A DNA stretch of 64,000 nucleotides from Cheiracanthium punctorium (lineage: Eukaryota; Arthropoda; Arachnida; Araneae; Cheiracanthiidae), in NCBI GenBank assembly GCA_038373885.1, contig JAWZYV010012347.1:62001-126000 (forward strand), read 5' to 3'. Made by a program: the position numbers and the translations under genes. Below are positions 1 through 10,536 of this stretch, piece by piece. A model generated the notes under the pieces. The model was not told the DNA's origin, made no database searches, and saw only the letters and a program-made list of their open reading frames with translations. The stretch's first letter is position 1, and each line of letters starts with the position of its first letter.

Positions 1-111
1 GTGGTTAGTACATTGCGTTATTGTCATCATTCAAAACAACGCATTACTGATTTGTTATCCTTTTTTAGCTGTGAAATTAAATTGTGGTGTTCCAAATAGG
101 AACTACACTAC

Positions 112-357
112 ACCCACAGACTTGAATTGGCGATATACGATGCAAAAAAAGGGATAAAGTATGTACATACAGTTGAAGACACAATTAAGGCTATATATTC
201 CAATTACCATAGTAGCCCAAAACATACTAAAGAACTGAAAGATATAGGTGAAAAAATCCTGTCACATCCCAGACAGCACAGCAAACTTGCAGCAAGCTTG
301 ATTTATCAAGTCAATAAGCTTGAAAATTCCAGTCGTGTAAGCTTGATGCAAGCTTGA
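112..357 (+). pseudogene. hAT transposase fragment (ZNF862-like)
   Basis: The frame reads THRLELAIYDAKKGIKY, then HTVEDTIKAIYSNYHSSPK and HTKELKDIGEKI. This resembles the part of ZNF862/KIAA1586-type hAT transposases where an HRLEL motif precedes a short helical stretch (IYxFYxxSPKxxxEL) before the TRW motif. Only about 50 residues are recognisable. There is no start codon of its own, no catalytic core and no C-terminal dimerisation domain, so it is a remnant. The upstream part lies at or beyond the window edge. The family call is from motif memory. Confidence 0.5.
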
Positions 358-403
358 ATCAAGTGTTCTAGTTTACACTTGCCCAGCTTGCATTAAGCTT
401 GAC
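337..403. repeat. Inverted repeat built from AAGCTTG motifs
   Basis: Arms 337-366 and 375-403 are imperfect reverse complements around an 8-base loop. Both contain AAGCTT and TGCAAGCT blocks and end in CAAGTGT/ACACTTG at the loop. Further AAGCTTG words occur at about 293-325 and near 407-414. It could be a fold-back remnant. No target duplication was found. Confidence 0.6.
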
Positions 404-513
404 ATTTCAAGCTTAAAAAATTTTCTAAATACACGGGGCGCCCGCGCCCCACATACTTTATTTTTCCCCTCTATGCTGTAATTTTAAGTTATTTTAATCT
501 GTTTCCATCGAGT

Positions 514-586
514 GTCCGTGGCTAGAATAGAACCCGGGATCTTTCGATTCGTAGCCGATCGCGTTATCCATTCAGCCACCGGAGCC
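514..586 (-). other. Degenerate tRNA-like sequence, tRNA-Arg(ACG)-like
   Basis: Read on the minus strand from 586, the sequence starts GGCTCCG, has a D-arm-like GTGGCTGAATGGATAACGC, and an anticodon loop CTACGAA (ACG, Arg) with four of five possible pairs. A CCCGGGTTC T-arm start follows. The 3' acceptor strand does not pair with the 5' strand and the T stem is broken. It is a tRNA pseudogene or the head of a tRNA-derived SINE, not a working tRNA. Confidence 0.4.
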
Positions 587-597
587 TCGTGCAGCTG

Positions 598-1943
598 TGA
601 CTAAAGTTTGAAGTGAATTATTAAGCGGTTTTCTGGCCAGATTGATAAGTGGGCGATATGTTATTTGTTTTTTTTTATTTTTCCATGGGATGCATCAAAA
701 TTAAAATAATTTTATGTGTGATTTAGAGACTCTACTAATAGGGAAATAAACATAATATAAACTTAAGAGCAACACATGTTTTAAAACTTTTGCAACACTC
801 ATGAGCAATATTGCCGCTGGCCAAAATCGAGACAAAAGACTGATTTTGAAATCAATTTCGTAGTATAATTGTATTTTATTTTGAAGAATTTCCATATTTG
901 GAAATATAGAATGGGTTTACTTACTTAACACAAATTTTGTGTTAAGTAATCTGAAATCAAAGAAACAGATAGTTAAACGTTACAAAGTTCATTTTAAAGC
1001 GCGATATATTAAAATTTTTCTATTTACTTTTTTTATTTTTGGAATTTAATTATGGCGCAGGCATTGCCTAACATATGCATGCATGTTGCGAGTATAGTTT
1101 TATTTTAACCTTGAATTACGTTCCTTCATAGCAGTCTACATAAAGCAAAGTTTTAATGATACTGTTTGAAAACTAATATGCGAAGTATAGAAATCAACTC
1201 CCTTAACCAACCAGGGTATCCTTTGCGGCAGTTAAACAGTGACGTCATAAATTTAAAAAATCGGTGAAATTTGTAAACTCTGCAACTCTAACGCCCTGTT
1301 ACAACTGAAGCGGGAATAAGTAGCTCTTCGAGATTACACAGTTTGATGTTTTTCAGGAGACAGGACTATGGAGGATATATAAGATATCGCTATATTAGAT
1401 AAATGGATATATAAAATGGCACCCCTTGGATATTTTCTCCCCAAGGTAAGATGAAATGGTTTGCGGCACTAAATACGCTAATCTTATAAAACTATGCATA
1501 AATTAAATATATATGGAGAGTTTCCTTAATGGCAACCATTATGTGAAATGATCACTATTTATGCTAATGCGTAAACTGCAAAGAATCGCCATAGAATCAA
1601 AAGATCCCATTGGGGCCAAATAATCTAAGCTGTTTAAGCCAGCTTTGAAGAGGGAGAAGCTAAGATAGATAGTATTAATGTACGTAATAGGTAGTATTAT
1701 TAGATTTGTAAGGATAATATGGATAAATCACAAAATAGCATGCTAATAAATATTTCATGAAATTAAAGGTGTTTATTCTTTTTCAACGGTTGTCTTACAA
1801 CCAACTAAACAAAAACTAATTCTAATTTGCATTAATATATCCCGCAGTAATTTCAACAGAGGAGACAACTTGAACTTTTTTTAAAAATGAAATTCTGTTT
1901 TGTCACATGCAGATATATGATTTTAGTAAAATATTCGCTTCTT
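598..1943. other. Stretch without recognisable genes
   Basis: AT-rich DNA with frequent stops on both strands. I recognised no domain and no paired terminal repeats. Confidence 0.6.
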
Positions 1944-1970
1944 CCCGTATGAAGAGCGGGTGCACAGCTA
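1944..1970 (+). mobile_element. Diverged Helitron-like 3' end
   Basis: CCCG, a loop, then CGGG (1944-1960) forms a small hairpin. It is followed by TGCACAGCTAT, a diverged form of the GCACGCAGCTAG seen at 2419-2430. Helitrons end in a short hairpin roughly 10 bases before CTRR. This copy has CTAT instead, so it would be a decayed terminus. The 5' TC end was not identified. Confidence 0.3.
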
Positions 1971-2403
1971 TTTTAAAAACATCTCTTGAAAATAGCATAA
2001 ATGAATTCAGAAGACCTCAAAACGTGTAAATGGACCAAAATCTCGAAGTCGAATTTTTTCATGATTATAATACTTTCCTTACATGGTACATGTTCGGAAA
2101 GAAATAAACGGTTGTCCATTTCATGTAGTGTCTTAGGTATTTAATGCTACAACTTTGAACCTAGAACCAGTATGATCTAGAAATAAGATATTTTGAAAGC
2201 CAGGAGTTCCCTGCAAGCCATTAAGCTTTCCACTTTTTTGATAGTAAATGACACTAACGTAGTTTTTTAAGTCATTATACTGCAATGATGCCAAGTTAGT
2301 ACTCATGACGCAAACTTTACGTCAAGAGTCAAATAATTTTGCTTTTCATTCCACATCACGAATAAATTCGAATTACACATGTAAGGAAAATTTTCGTTTC
2401 CTA

Positions 2404-2430
2404 CCGTGCGAAGAACGGGCACGCAGCTAG
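2404..2430 (+). mobile_element. Helitron-like 3' terminus
   Basis: A hairpin CCGT-loop-ACGG (2404-2418) is followed by GCACGCAG and CTAG at 2427-2430, then a T. This matches the Helitron 3' end rule: hairpin, short spacer, CTRR, insertion before T. No Rep/helicase coding is nearby, so it would be a non-autonomous or truncated copy. The 5' end was not located. Confidence 0.4.
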
Positions 2431-2672
2431 TAAATTATAAAAGGGTATTTGTTCAGTATTAAACGATATACATCAGGATCGTATTTAAGTAGGGGGCAGA
2501 GGCGGGCCGCGCCCCCTTCGAAAATATAAAACATGTATTTTAAAACATTTATATTAACTCAACTATCATTAAAATACCGGATCGCTCCCCCCCCCCCTCA
2601 AATGGAAACTATACATGCTACTGATATGTATAGATGAGGGTGCTTTTGCAGCACTTTTTATAGTTGATATTA

Positions 2673-3365
2673 CAGAGTTTCTATAATCCGGAAATTTCTG
2701 TAATCCGGAATCCTTAAAGGCCCAGCGATTCCGGATTTGAGAAGTTCTACTTAATCATAAGCGGCACCATGTGCAAATTATGATTCAAATGATACAGTTC
2801 AGTTCGTAGGCCACAATATAAATTCTTAGTTTGGGTAAATTTCAGATTAGATTAAAGTTTTACAGTCCAATTTATTGTTTTAGTGTAAAGTAATCATGAT
2901 TTATATTATAAAATAAATTAAAATCTGAACTGCAAGCAGAAAACTAATTTGAAACTTAAAAGTACATGAAATGTTTAATAAAAAAATTAGTTCTCCTTAA
3001 TTCAGTTATTATTATTTTTTTTTTAAGTAATCTTTAGATATCTTTTTTTCCGGGGGAGGGGGGGGGGGTGCATGTTGATAGAGAAAAATTTTGTCATTTT
3101 TTTATTGCTATATGATTGAAACTACTAAATAATACACAGGTAAGTGTTTTGTTTTTTTAATTTAAATGTAATTTTAAGGTACATTTATCTGCCATGTTAT
3201 GTTTTTGTTATAGATTGCTCGCGATATGACGTAGGTTGTATACAAAACTTTTAAATATGAAAACTGCCAATAGATGGCACTACCGGTCGATTCCAGAAAA
3301 CCGGAAAATTCAGTTATCCGGAAATGGTTGGGTAAAACTGATTCCGGATAATTGGTCCTGTACTG
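2673..3365. mobile_element. Tigger/pogo-like non-autonomous element
   Basis: Flanked by TA (2671-2672 and 3366-3367), the expected Tc1/mariner-pogo target duplication. Both ends start CAG inward and carry repeated ATCCGGAA words: left TATAATCCGGAA and GTAATCCGGAATCC, right (reverse complement) ATTATCCGGAATC and TTTCCGGATAAC. These are the style of Tigger terminal repeats. The 693-bp interior has no transposase, so it is probably a MITE or deletion derivative. Confidence 0.6.
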
Positions 3366-3479
3366 TAGTTTTAAGGCATTCGATCTACTGCCAAAAAACG
3401 AATCTCGTGGATCCAGTCGATCACACAAGGAATGCTCTTTGAGAAAACTCTGCAATTCTGCCTCTTTTTTTTCTTTTAT

Positions 3480-6035
3480 GAAGTCGTGTTCCCACTTTTA
3501 GACGACACCCATTCGCTCTGATCTTGTTTGTCATTTCTTTTGTTTTTTTTCAAGAGATTTTCCAAGGTTATCTTATTAACTGGGTTAACTATGTCTTTAT
3601 CGTAACACCTTGGACAGCCATGAAAGAAACATCCCTATTTCGTAAAAAAAAGCACACACATAAACTTAACTCACTTAATGAAACATTATAATAAACACCG
3701 ATAAAAATAATGTAGCAAGAGTAAGACATACATGATACTGGCATACAGTGTTGGTTTGCTCGCAGAAACCATCCACAGAAAGCCCTCCAATTTTCTTTTC
3801 TCAAAGTCCGTTTAAGGCATGAAGAATTTTTATTCCTTTTTTTGGGGACAGGAAATCCAACCATCTTATAGAATCGATCGAATAATTTGTAGAATTAAGG
3901 TATCCTCTCACAGGAACCATGGCAATTGTTTTATCCGAAACGTGATTTGCTCTAAAAACTGCCATACAGGCGGATGCAATCGTTATATAGCTGGAAAAAA
4001 AAAAACTAAACTCACTGAACTGTACATGAACATGCAAATTGGTAATATCTAAATTACAGAAGGGAATATTTTTAGTTACTGAAAAGGATCCACTCCACCA
4101 ACTTCTAGAAACTGCTTTCTAAACTCCAAACAACACTTCCGAAGAATATCTACATGCGAACTATAAAATTAATGAAATATCAATGTTAACAACAATAAAA
4201 CCATTGATTAATCACTAGTTTAAAAATAATCATATACAAATAAAGTACTCACCGACAATAGTATTTCTTTTTTGAAGTCACAACATATCGTTTTTGTGCT
4301 CTTCATACCATTCTTGAAATGCTTTCCGAGAGGAAGTAGACATCGTGTCCGGACTATAATATTTGGGGTCTGAAAGAGGTTCAGCATAATCTTGGTTTTC
4401 TTTAATATTAAAGAAATGGGGAAAGTACCCCATTTTCAACTCAAACTGTCCAAAACAAGAAGGTAGTTTTGATAATCCCATAGGCAAAAAGTTTAGGGAG
4501 TCAATAATTTTAATACCCAGTGTTTTGTGGTTCAGTGACATTATTTTGGAACCCCAAGGTTCAGGGGACGTTCCCTGATCAAACAGCCATCGTAATACAA
4601 ACTGCCTGTCATATCTGTAATAATAAAGAAGAGAAATTAAAAATGTTATTTCAACAAACAACAATAGAATAATAATAATAATATCAACAACTTATGCCTT
4701 CATATTGTGTGCAACAGCAGTAATTCCTTTATGTTCTGGGTGGAATAGCCAAGAACAGAAATGTTTGTAGGCTTCGTACCCTTTGAATACGTGATCATCG
4801 CCGTTTGTGTATTGTGCTAAAGCAAAGTTCACAACGTGTTCCTCTTCTTCCTGATCGCTTTAAAAATTAAAAAAATCAATTTATTGGATTCTGGTTTGGC
4901 ATTAACGGGTTTAAGAAAACATCAGTGCTCTGTTGAAACTACGAACTCTTTGCACGAAGTACAACATTAAGTTTCACAGTGATGTTTATGCTTATGACAA
5001 TCACGCCTATCGATGATGCTGAAGCACAATTTGCACTGATATATCTAGTTAAAAAAAAGAAATATCAACAATAGATTTTTTTTTTTTAAATATAGAAATT
5101 AATACAAACCTAAAACTAAATCGTTTCTTACCTTATCACACAAAGACAACTGCTGGTTTCCCCGAGACAGATTTATGGGCAAGAAAACATTCTCTCAATC
5201 TGCATATACGATCACAGTCATTGCATGTTTGCGCCAAGCCTGCTGCACAATCCAGTCTACGATAAACATGACAAGTCATAGAACAGTAATGTCTTTAGAC
5301 GTGATTGTAGAATTTTTCGTATGCTTCGCAATAAAATTTGCTGCCATAGAAACCCTTTAAACTTTTGATTACGTCATAATGTTGATCGTGCAACCACAAG
5401 TTGATCCTTTTTGCTCTATTCACTCGCTTGTAAGAAACGTAAAGAAGTTTTTTTCCAATCAAAATAACACATACATACAACATTATTTTAATATGTTAAA
5501 TCATAAAAGTAAATATATCTTATTTGAAGAATGTCGAAATGCGACTATTTGCACATTAAGATGCATCTCAAAGCATGAAATTTCTGAATAGGTGCAAGGA
5601 CCTAAAACAACTCCCGCAGCAGCATGTAATACACGGGCTCTGTTCAATAAAGTGGGACGTCTATGGTCTGTTGAGCATTTATTGCCTTTTCGTTTTTATC
5701 CAAATGGGCCAAGGCGCATAGAATTGCCTTTGCACAGTACAATCCTTCCTTATTAGGTGAAATTGTCAAAGCTGACTTCTTTTTCAGACGGTCCACTTCC
5801 ACGTTTATGACTATTCTATTTGTAGGTCCAGCACCAACATCCCTACCAATTGATGCAACATCTATTGAGAAACTAGAAACTAATCCGATTTCCTCCTTAG
5901 ACTGTAGAACTTTTGAAATACAGGATAAAATTTTTTCTATGGTGAATGTAGAAGCAGGCATTGAAGATGTTGATATTGGTTTATCCACAAACCATCTAAA
6001 ACATCCAAACCATTGGTCTATCCAAACCGACTAGC
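3480..6035 (-). pseudogene. polB: Polinton/Maverick-type protein-primed DNA polymerase B pseudogene
   Basis: Read on the minus strand, blocks appear in family order across several frames. First comes an N-terminal region with EGLYCAKAILCALAHLDK (about 5700), then LHAAAGVVLGPCTYSEI (about 5600). RINLWLHDQHYDVIKSLKGF with a KFYCEAYEKFYNH finger lies at about 5300-5400, and a second Cys/His stretch near 5000. Next are FCSWLFHPEHKGITAVAHNMKA (about 4700), then SLNHKTLGIKIIDSLNFLPM and FELKMGYFPHFFN (4400-4520). VDILRKCCLEFRKQFLEVGG follows (4090-4130), then YITIASACMAVFRANHVSDK and SVDGFCEQTNTVCQYH, then FFHGCPRCYDKD near 3600. Frameshifts and stops (a TGA just after HALNGL, a stop after VPLY) show decay. 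The later palm/thumb motifs, including the DTDS-type motif, are not seen. At least one clean intron (3991-4079) lies inside. I see no Polinton integrase, capsid or terminal repeats nearby. Confidence 0.75.
3991..4079 (-). other. Candidate GT-AG intron in polymerase B pseudogene
   Basis: On the minus strand the exon reading VGGVDPF ends at 4080. A GTAACT donor follows, and a T-rich tract ending CCAG at 3991 leads into YITIASACMAV. Splicing out these 89 bases rejoins a conserved polymerase block in frame. Other breaks near 4620-4700 and 4855-4860 also look intron-like, but their splice sites are ambiguous. Confidence 0.55.
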
Positions 6036-6099
6036 CTTGTCGATAGGGCTTTGGACCCCGGACCCATTGGTCCAGGGTTCGAATCCCACTGCCGACAAG
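6036..6099 (+). other. tRNA-like sequence with intact acceptor stem
   Basis: The ends CTTGTCG (6036-6042) and CGACAAG (6093-6099) pair perfectly over 7 bp. A perfect Pol III B-box-like GGTTCGAATCC lies inside GGG-TTCGAAT-CCC. GGACC and GGTCC can form another stem. At 64 nt it is too short for a normal tRNA, and the D arm and a 7-base anticodon loop cannot be drawn. It could be a tRNA-derived SINE head or a mitochondrial-style minimal tRNA pseudogene. It is followed directly by AT-rich DNA. Confidence 0.35.
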
Positions 6100-6154
6100 T
6101 GTAAAAAAATTATTTTAAAAATGAACCCAAATCCATAAATTATTTCTAAAATTC

Positions 6155-6445
6155 AATAACAGATGGCAGCAGTAATAATTAAATAAAATTAACTAAAATT
6201 TATTAATTAAATAATTCATTAAAATCCGTTCCAAACTCTAAGTCCCATTCCAAAACTAAAGAAAGGTAGTTCCTAAACATAACACAAGATGGCAGCACTA
6301 AAAATTCAATATCAGATGGCAGCACTAAAATTAATTAATAATTAAATAAAATTAACCAAAATAAATTAAAAGCTGTTGCAAATTGTACAATTCTGGCCAA
6401 AGATTCTGCGAAAAATTCTAAGTCCCATTCCGTAACTAAACCCCA
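6155..6445 (+). repeat. Imperfect direct duplication of about 150 bp
   Basis: Two related blocks share the same order of words: GATGGCAGCA, AATTAAATAAAATTAACTAAAA-like, then TCTAAGTCCCATTCC. The first runs about 6160-6255, the second about 6310-6440, with an extra GATGGCAGCACTAAAA near 6290. It is non-coding; probably a decayed tandem duplication. Confidence 0.5.
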
Positions 6446-6818
6446 TTGCCATTCGGTGAAAAGAAATTCAGTGTTGCCCCCCCTGTGAAAAAATATCCTC
6501 ATAACCTTCTACAAAAAGAAAACAAAACTAAGAGCAGACAACAAATCCAGCAAACGTAAACAACTCAACTTAACCAACAGGAGGAAAACAATTCAACTCC
6601 ACTCATGACGTCACGCCCCCTTGATGACTTCACTTCCTCCGCATAGAAACATGCCTTTACTAGTGAACACCAGATGGCCTTCATGTGAAGCACAAAATTC
6701 CACACCCAGTAAATGCTGAGCAATTTCTACATTTTATATTGGATTTTCCCCATCTCATAAAATGTGTTTGCAATGCATTTTTGAAAACAGGCTTCAATAC
6801 CTCATATGGTGAAATACA

Positions 6819-7103
6819 GTGGAATTTATAAAGTGTGCATGGAAAGATGATCGCAATGTTGTGGGATTAAAACTTATGCCAAAAATTACTCATGTTCATT
6901 TAAATCCTAATCATTTTGAAAATATGAGAGTGAATTTGGCTTTTGACTTATTTAGGTACCAAGCACTAAAAGGCCTGTATTTATATCATGAGCAAATCAC
7001 TTCTCAGTATGGAGACTCTTCAGCCACTGAGTCATTTCTCAGGAAAATCAATGAATTAATTAATGTGATGACTTCCAGAGTGTATGGTAAAGGCTTAAGA
7101 TAA
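6819..7103 (+). pseudogene. P-element/THAP9-like transposase fragment
   Basis: The 94-residue open frame reads LKLMPKITHVHLNPNHFENM, then RVNLAFDLF, and later TESFLRKINELINVMTSR. In P-element/THAP9-type transposases the catalytic half has a KLxPKLTxxHI...FxKMRVxLAxQVFS block followed by FI..iN.LFDimNSR. The order and spacing match. THAP domain, GTP-binding middle and C-terminus are absent here, so it is a relic. It may not belong to the THAP copy that starts near 8350, because the catalytic piece lies upstream of that THAP domain. Confidence 0.65.
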
Positions 7104-8330
7104 ACAGCCCAGAGTTTGTTAAAACTGTAAATTGTAATTTTTTTATTGCATTTGTCTTGTAATATATTTCCTATTTAATAAGAACAAATTATAATTTTTA
7201 ATGTGTTTTAATATTTTCCATTCTTCTGAGATTTGAATGGTAATTATTATTTTAAGTGTTATTATACTGAACATACGCATATGTTTCATATAGGTATTGG
7301 AAATAAATTATCAAAAAATTCATCAAGCAATGTTATCAAAATCATGCATACAAGCATTAAGCTGTTTTTTGATTGTAACTGATTATTATATTAAAATGCA
7401 TAAAAACAGTTCAGACGAATTGTTAATACTGTAAATTGTAACAAGATTTAGTGGCTATAAGTTCGATTTCTCTTGAACTTGTTTGAAAAACTTAACTCTC
7501 TGAATTTAAGTCTTCAAGGTCCATCCATGTTGAAACTCTAGTTCCTTTCAACCCCGCAGCAGTTGGTTAGGTCCTTCGCTCTGCTGCGTATAGATGTTCG
7601 AATTAGTTTTTCACTACTTGCTTGATTGCTTGCGTTCATGAATGGTCATAAATTGTTATTCTCTATATCTTGTTCATATAACCAAGAATTAAAATATACT
7701 GCTCTCCCACCCAACCTGTTTCTTGTATTGAAATATTTCTTGAACTCATTTCATGTTGTGTCATCATGGTGCTCTCAATTTCAAATACCAAGGAATTTTA
7801 ATTTCTTGGAATTTGAATGTTTTGTTCCCTTTAGAAAAGGTACTGTAAACTTTTATTACTAAGCATGACGAAAGATATAATAGATAATTTGGAAAAATTA
7901 AAAAGAAACACATTAAGAAGTGCTTGCACTAAAACATTGAATAAAGTAGACATACTTGTTGAAAATTTAAATATTGAAAATCAAAACGATGAAGAAAAAA
8001 TTTGGAATACCTAACTTTGTTAGAATAAAAGCATAATGCAGGGCCTACAGATAAGATACAAGGGCTAGGTCATTCCTTTGAACTACCCTTTGCTGCTCTG
8101 AGTCTTCCAGTTTCTGCTCGTGATGTCTTCGCTCTGACTGGGGGAAAAATGAGGGAGAAGAAATGAGTCGTTCTTATCCAGTACTTCCAGGAAGGAAATA
8201 TTTTAGTCTTAATATTCGGAATGCCCTGTATTCTAGTGCTTTTTTAAAATTTAGTAATTTTTATAGTTTATTTTCACCTTACTGAAGTTCATGTTAGTGG
8301 TTTTTTGTTCAGATTTTTCGAAATATCCAT
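7104..8330. other. Stretch without supported genes
   Basis: AT-rich, stop-dense DNA. A weak tRNA-like patch lies near 7553-7602 (AGTTGGTTAGGTCC, then GTTCGAATT) but it does not fold convincingly. The small open frame at 7626-7862 has no recognisable domain. Confidence 0.5.
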
Positions 8331-8354
8331 GTGGGTAATAGCAACTTGTAAGAA

Positions 8355-8504
8355 ATTCCACAGAAACTCCAAAGGATGAAACATTATTTTATAGGTGTTC
8401 CCTAAAGAAAGTAATGAACTATGTTAAGAATGGCTGCAAAAATGTCATCGAAATGATCCTGTAAACGTGAAAAATGCAAGAATTTGTAGTGAACATTTTA
8501 TTGA
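8355..8504 (+). pseudogene. THAP-domain transposase pseudogene, part 1 (THAP domain)
   Basis: TPKDETLFYRCSLKK, then after a one-base frameshift EWLQKCHRNDPVNVKNARICSEHFI, is a THAP zinc-finger domain. It shows the R-C-S-x-H-F block typical of the domain end. The reading continues as EHFIEEDYEDMKK at 30616, on the far side of the 22-kb insertion. Together with parts 2 and 3 this is one P-element/THAP9-like gene relic split by two retrotransposon insertions. The frameshift shows it was decaying or is an old copy. Confidence 0.75.
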
Positions 8505-8756
8505 TTGGTTGGTTGGTTCGTTTTTATTGGCACAAGGTCCAAAAAGGACATGCTGCGCCAGACAAGGCGTTAAAATCATGTCAGGATGTATTCAGGTAAA
8601 AGGTACCACTAAAAACCTAGTAAAGGCTAAAATGTAAAGACTAAAAAAGTGAAATGTAAAATTCAAAAAGGGATAAAAGTAGATAAAAAGTGAAGACATC
8701 TGGATGGGGGCTCCCATCCAGATACCAGTTAGACAGAAGTGAACACTTTACACTGA

Positions 8757-10292
8757 ATAAAAAATGTTGATATGTCTAAGAAAAGCAAATAGATTCCGAT
8801 GTGGGGTTTCACCTAAAATATCGTCAAGTTTAGGATGAGAACAGTTAAAAAGTATTTGGTGAAAACTATTAAAAGTAGTGCACGACGTTAAAAGATAACG
8901 AATGGTGAGTATGACAGTGAGGGCACTCCGGAGCAGGTTCGCCCAAAAGTAAGTGCTTATGTGTAATTCGCGTATGTCCAATACGAAGACGAGTCAGAAG
9001 GACACCGTGCTTGCAGTATGGATGAGTGGACCAGTGGGTAAGGGCTGGCCGGATAGAATGAAGTTTATTTTGGGTTTCGCAGTCCCATATATGGATCCAG
9101 GTGCCTTTTATTAGGGAAGAGATGCCAGATTTTATATCGCTATAGGGTGGGTGAAAATTATATGGGACAGTAGAATGCTTGGGCAAAGAGTCAGCTTTTT
9201 TGTTGCCGAGAATCCCAATATGGCTATTTACCCAGCAGTAGAGGTTGTTGTATCTGCAGTTCATGAGTCACTTGTGCATGTGTAGGACTTTCAGAATATA
9301 GCTATGAGTTAGGGAACCAGATCCCAGATTTTCCAAAACGCTTAATGAGTCAGAGTAGATGATGAAATGTTTGGTGGTTGTTCTAGAGATGTAAAGAAGG
9401 CTTTCATAAATAGCTATTAATTCGGCTGTAAGTATAGAGCAAAACGAAGGGAGGGTGTAGGTGTGAGAATGATTAGGATGTACATAAGCAAAGCCTACGT
9501 GATTATGAGATTTTGAACCATCAGTGTATAGCTCTTCAAAGTTTCGATATTTGCTTTTATGGTCCAGAAATAGCTGTTGGTATATTATGGGGTCAGTATT
9601 TGTTTTTGTGAAGCCTTTGAATGGTGGTAGGTAGGAAATCTGCAATTTAGTCCGTGGTGGGATTTCATGAAATGAACAAGTAGATACATTAACATCTTCC
9701 AATTGGGTACCGACTACACTCCTGCGGATCCTAAGTCCGAAGGGGGGAGTGCAGGAAGGACAGTTTTCATAAAACTGGTCCAGTTGGGTGTCTATGAAAG
9801 AACCCTTTAAGGGATGTGAAGAATGAGAAAGGATGCAATAATAGGTATTTAATGATAATTTGTGACGTATGAGAGTGAGAGATGGTTCATGACAGGTGAC
9901 GTAAAGGCTATGTACAGGCGATGTCCTAAAAGCTCCAGAGCATATGCGTAGTGCAGTATGATGCACAGTGTCAAGTTTTTTTTTTTTAGTGTTGATTTAG
10001 AAGCCGATACATAAACGCAGCTTGCATAGTCCAATTTGGAATGGATGATGGCACGGTAGATCCGCTAGAGAGCGTCATGGTTGGCCCCCCAAGATGTATT
10101 CGTTAAAACCTTTAAAATGTTAAGGTTTTTCTCGCATTCACTGCAGATGTCGGAAATGTGTTTAGCAAACGTAAGTTTTTTGTCAAAATTTAAACCTAAA
10201 AATTTAACAGAATCCTTGACAGCAATATTAGTATGGCCCAGATAAAGTTCCGGATCCGGGTGGATCTCACGCTTACAGCAGAAATGGGTACA
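8757..10292 (-). pseudogene. NL-a ORF2, 3' part (RT end, RNase H, zinc knuckle)
   Basis: Minus-strand frames give HPDPELYLGHTNIAVKDSVK (end of reverse transcriptase/thumb), ELYTDGSKSHNHVGFAYV, TAELIAIYESLLYIS and IYSDSLSVLENL (RNase H D, E, D). NSHIGILGNKKADSL and the knuckle CPHCHTHHSLSFNVVHYF follow. Frameshifts lie near 9265, 9970 and 10065. The copy stops at 10292, where the 3' tail of NL-b begins inside the codons for ...CTHFC. Confidence 0.8.
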
Positions 10293-10536
10293 AGCTGGTT
10301 TGGTTGGTTGGTGTTTAATGGCACAAGGTACAGAAAGGACATACTGCGCCAGACTATGTGTATTTAGAATAAGATAATGCTTTCGCGTAAAAGTTGTTGT
10401 ATAAAACATGTAAAGCTAAAATCCGTAAGGTCTAAAACTGATAAAATCTAATTGTAGAAAGTAGATAAAAGTGAGCCAAGGACGTCTGGATGGGGGCTCA
10501 CATCCAGATACCAGTCAGAGAAAGGTGTATATTTCA

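Noticed and set aside
4620..4700. GC-AG or AT-type intron in the polymerase B relic
   Set aside because: Flanking blocks (AHNMKA and YDRQFVLRW) clearly join, but no donor/acceptor pair restores the frame cleanly, so no intron was annotated there.
7553..7602. tRNA or SINE head (AGTTGGTTAGGTCC, GTTCGAATT)
   Set aside because: Acceptor and anticodon stems do not pair; only isolated box-like words remain.
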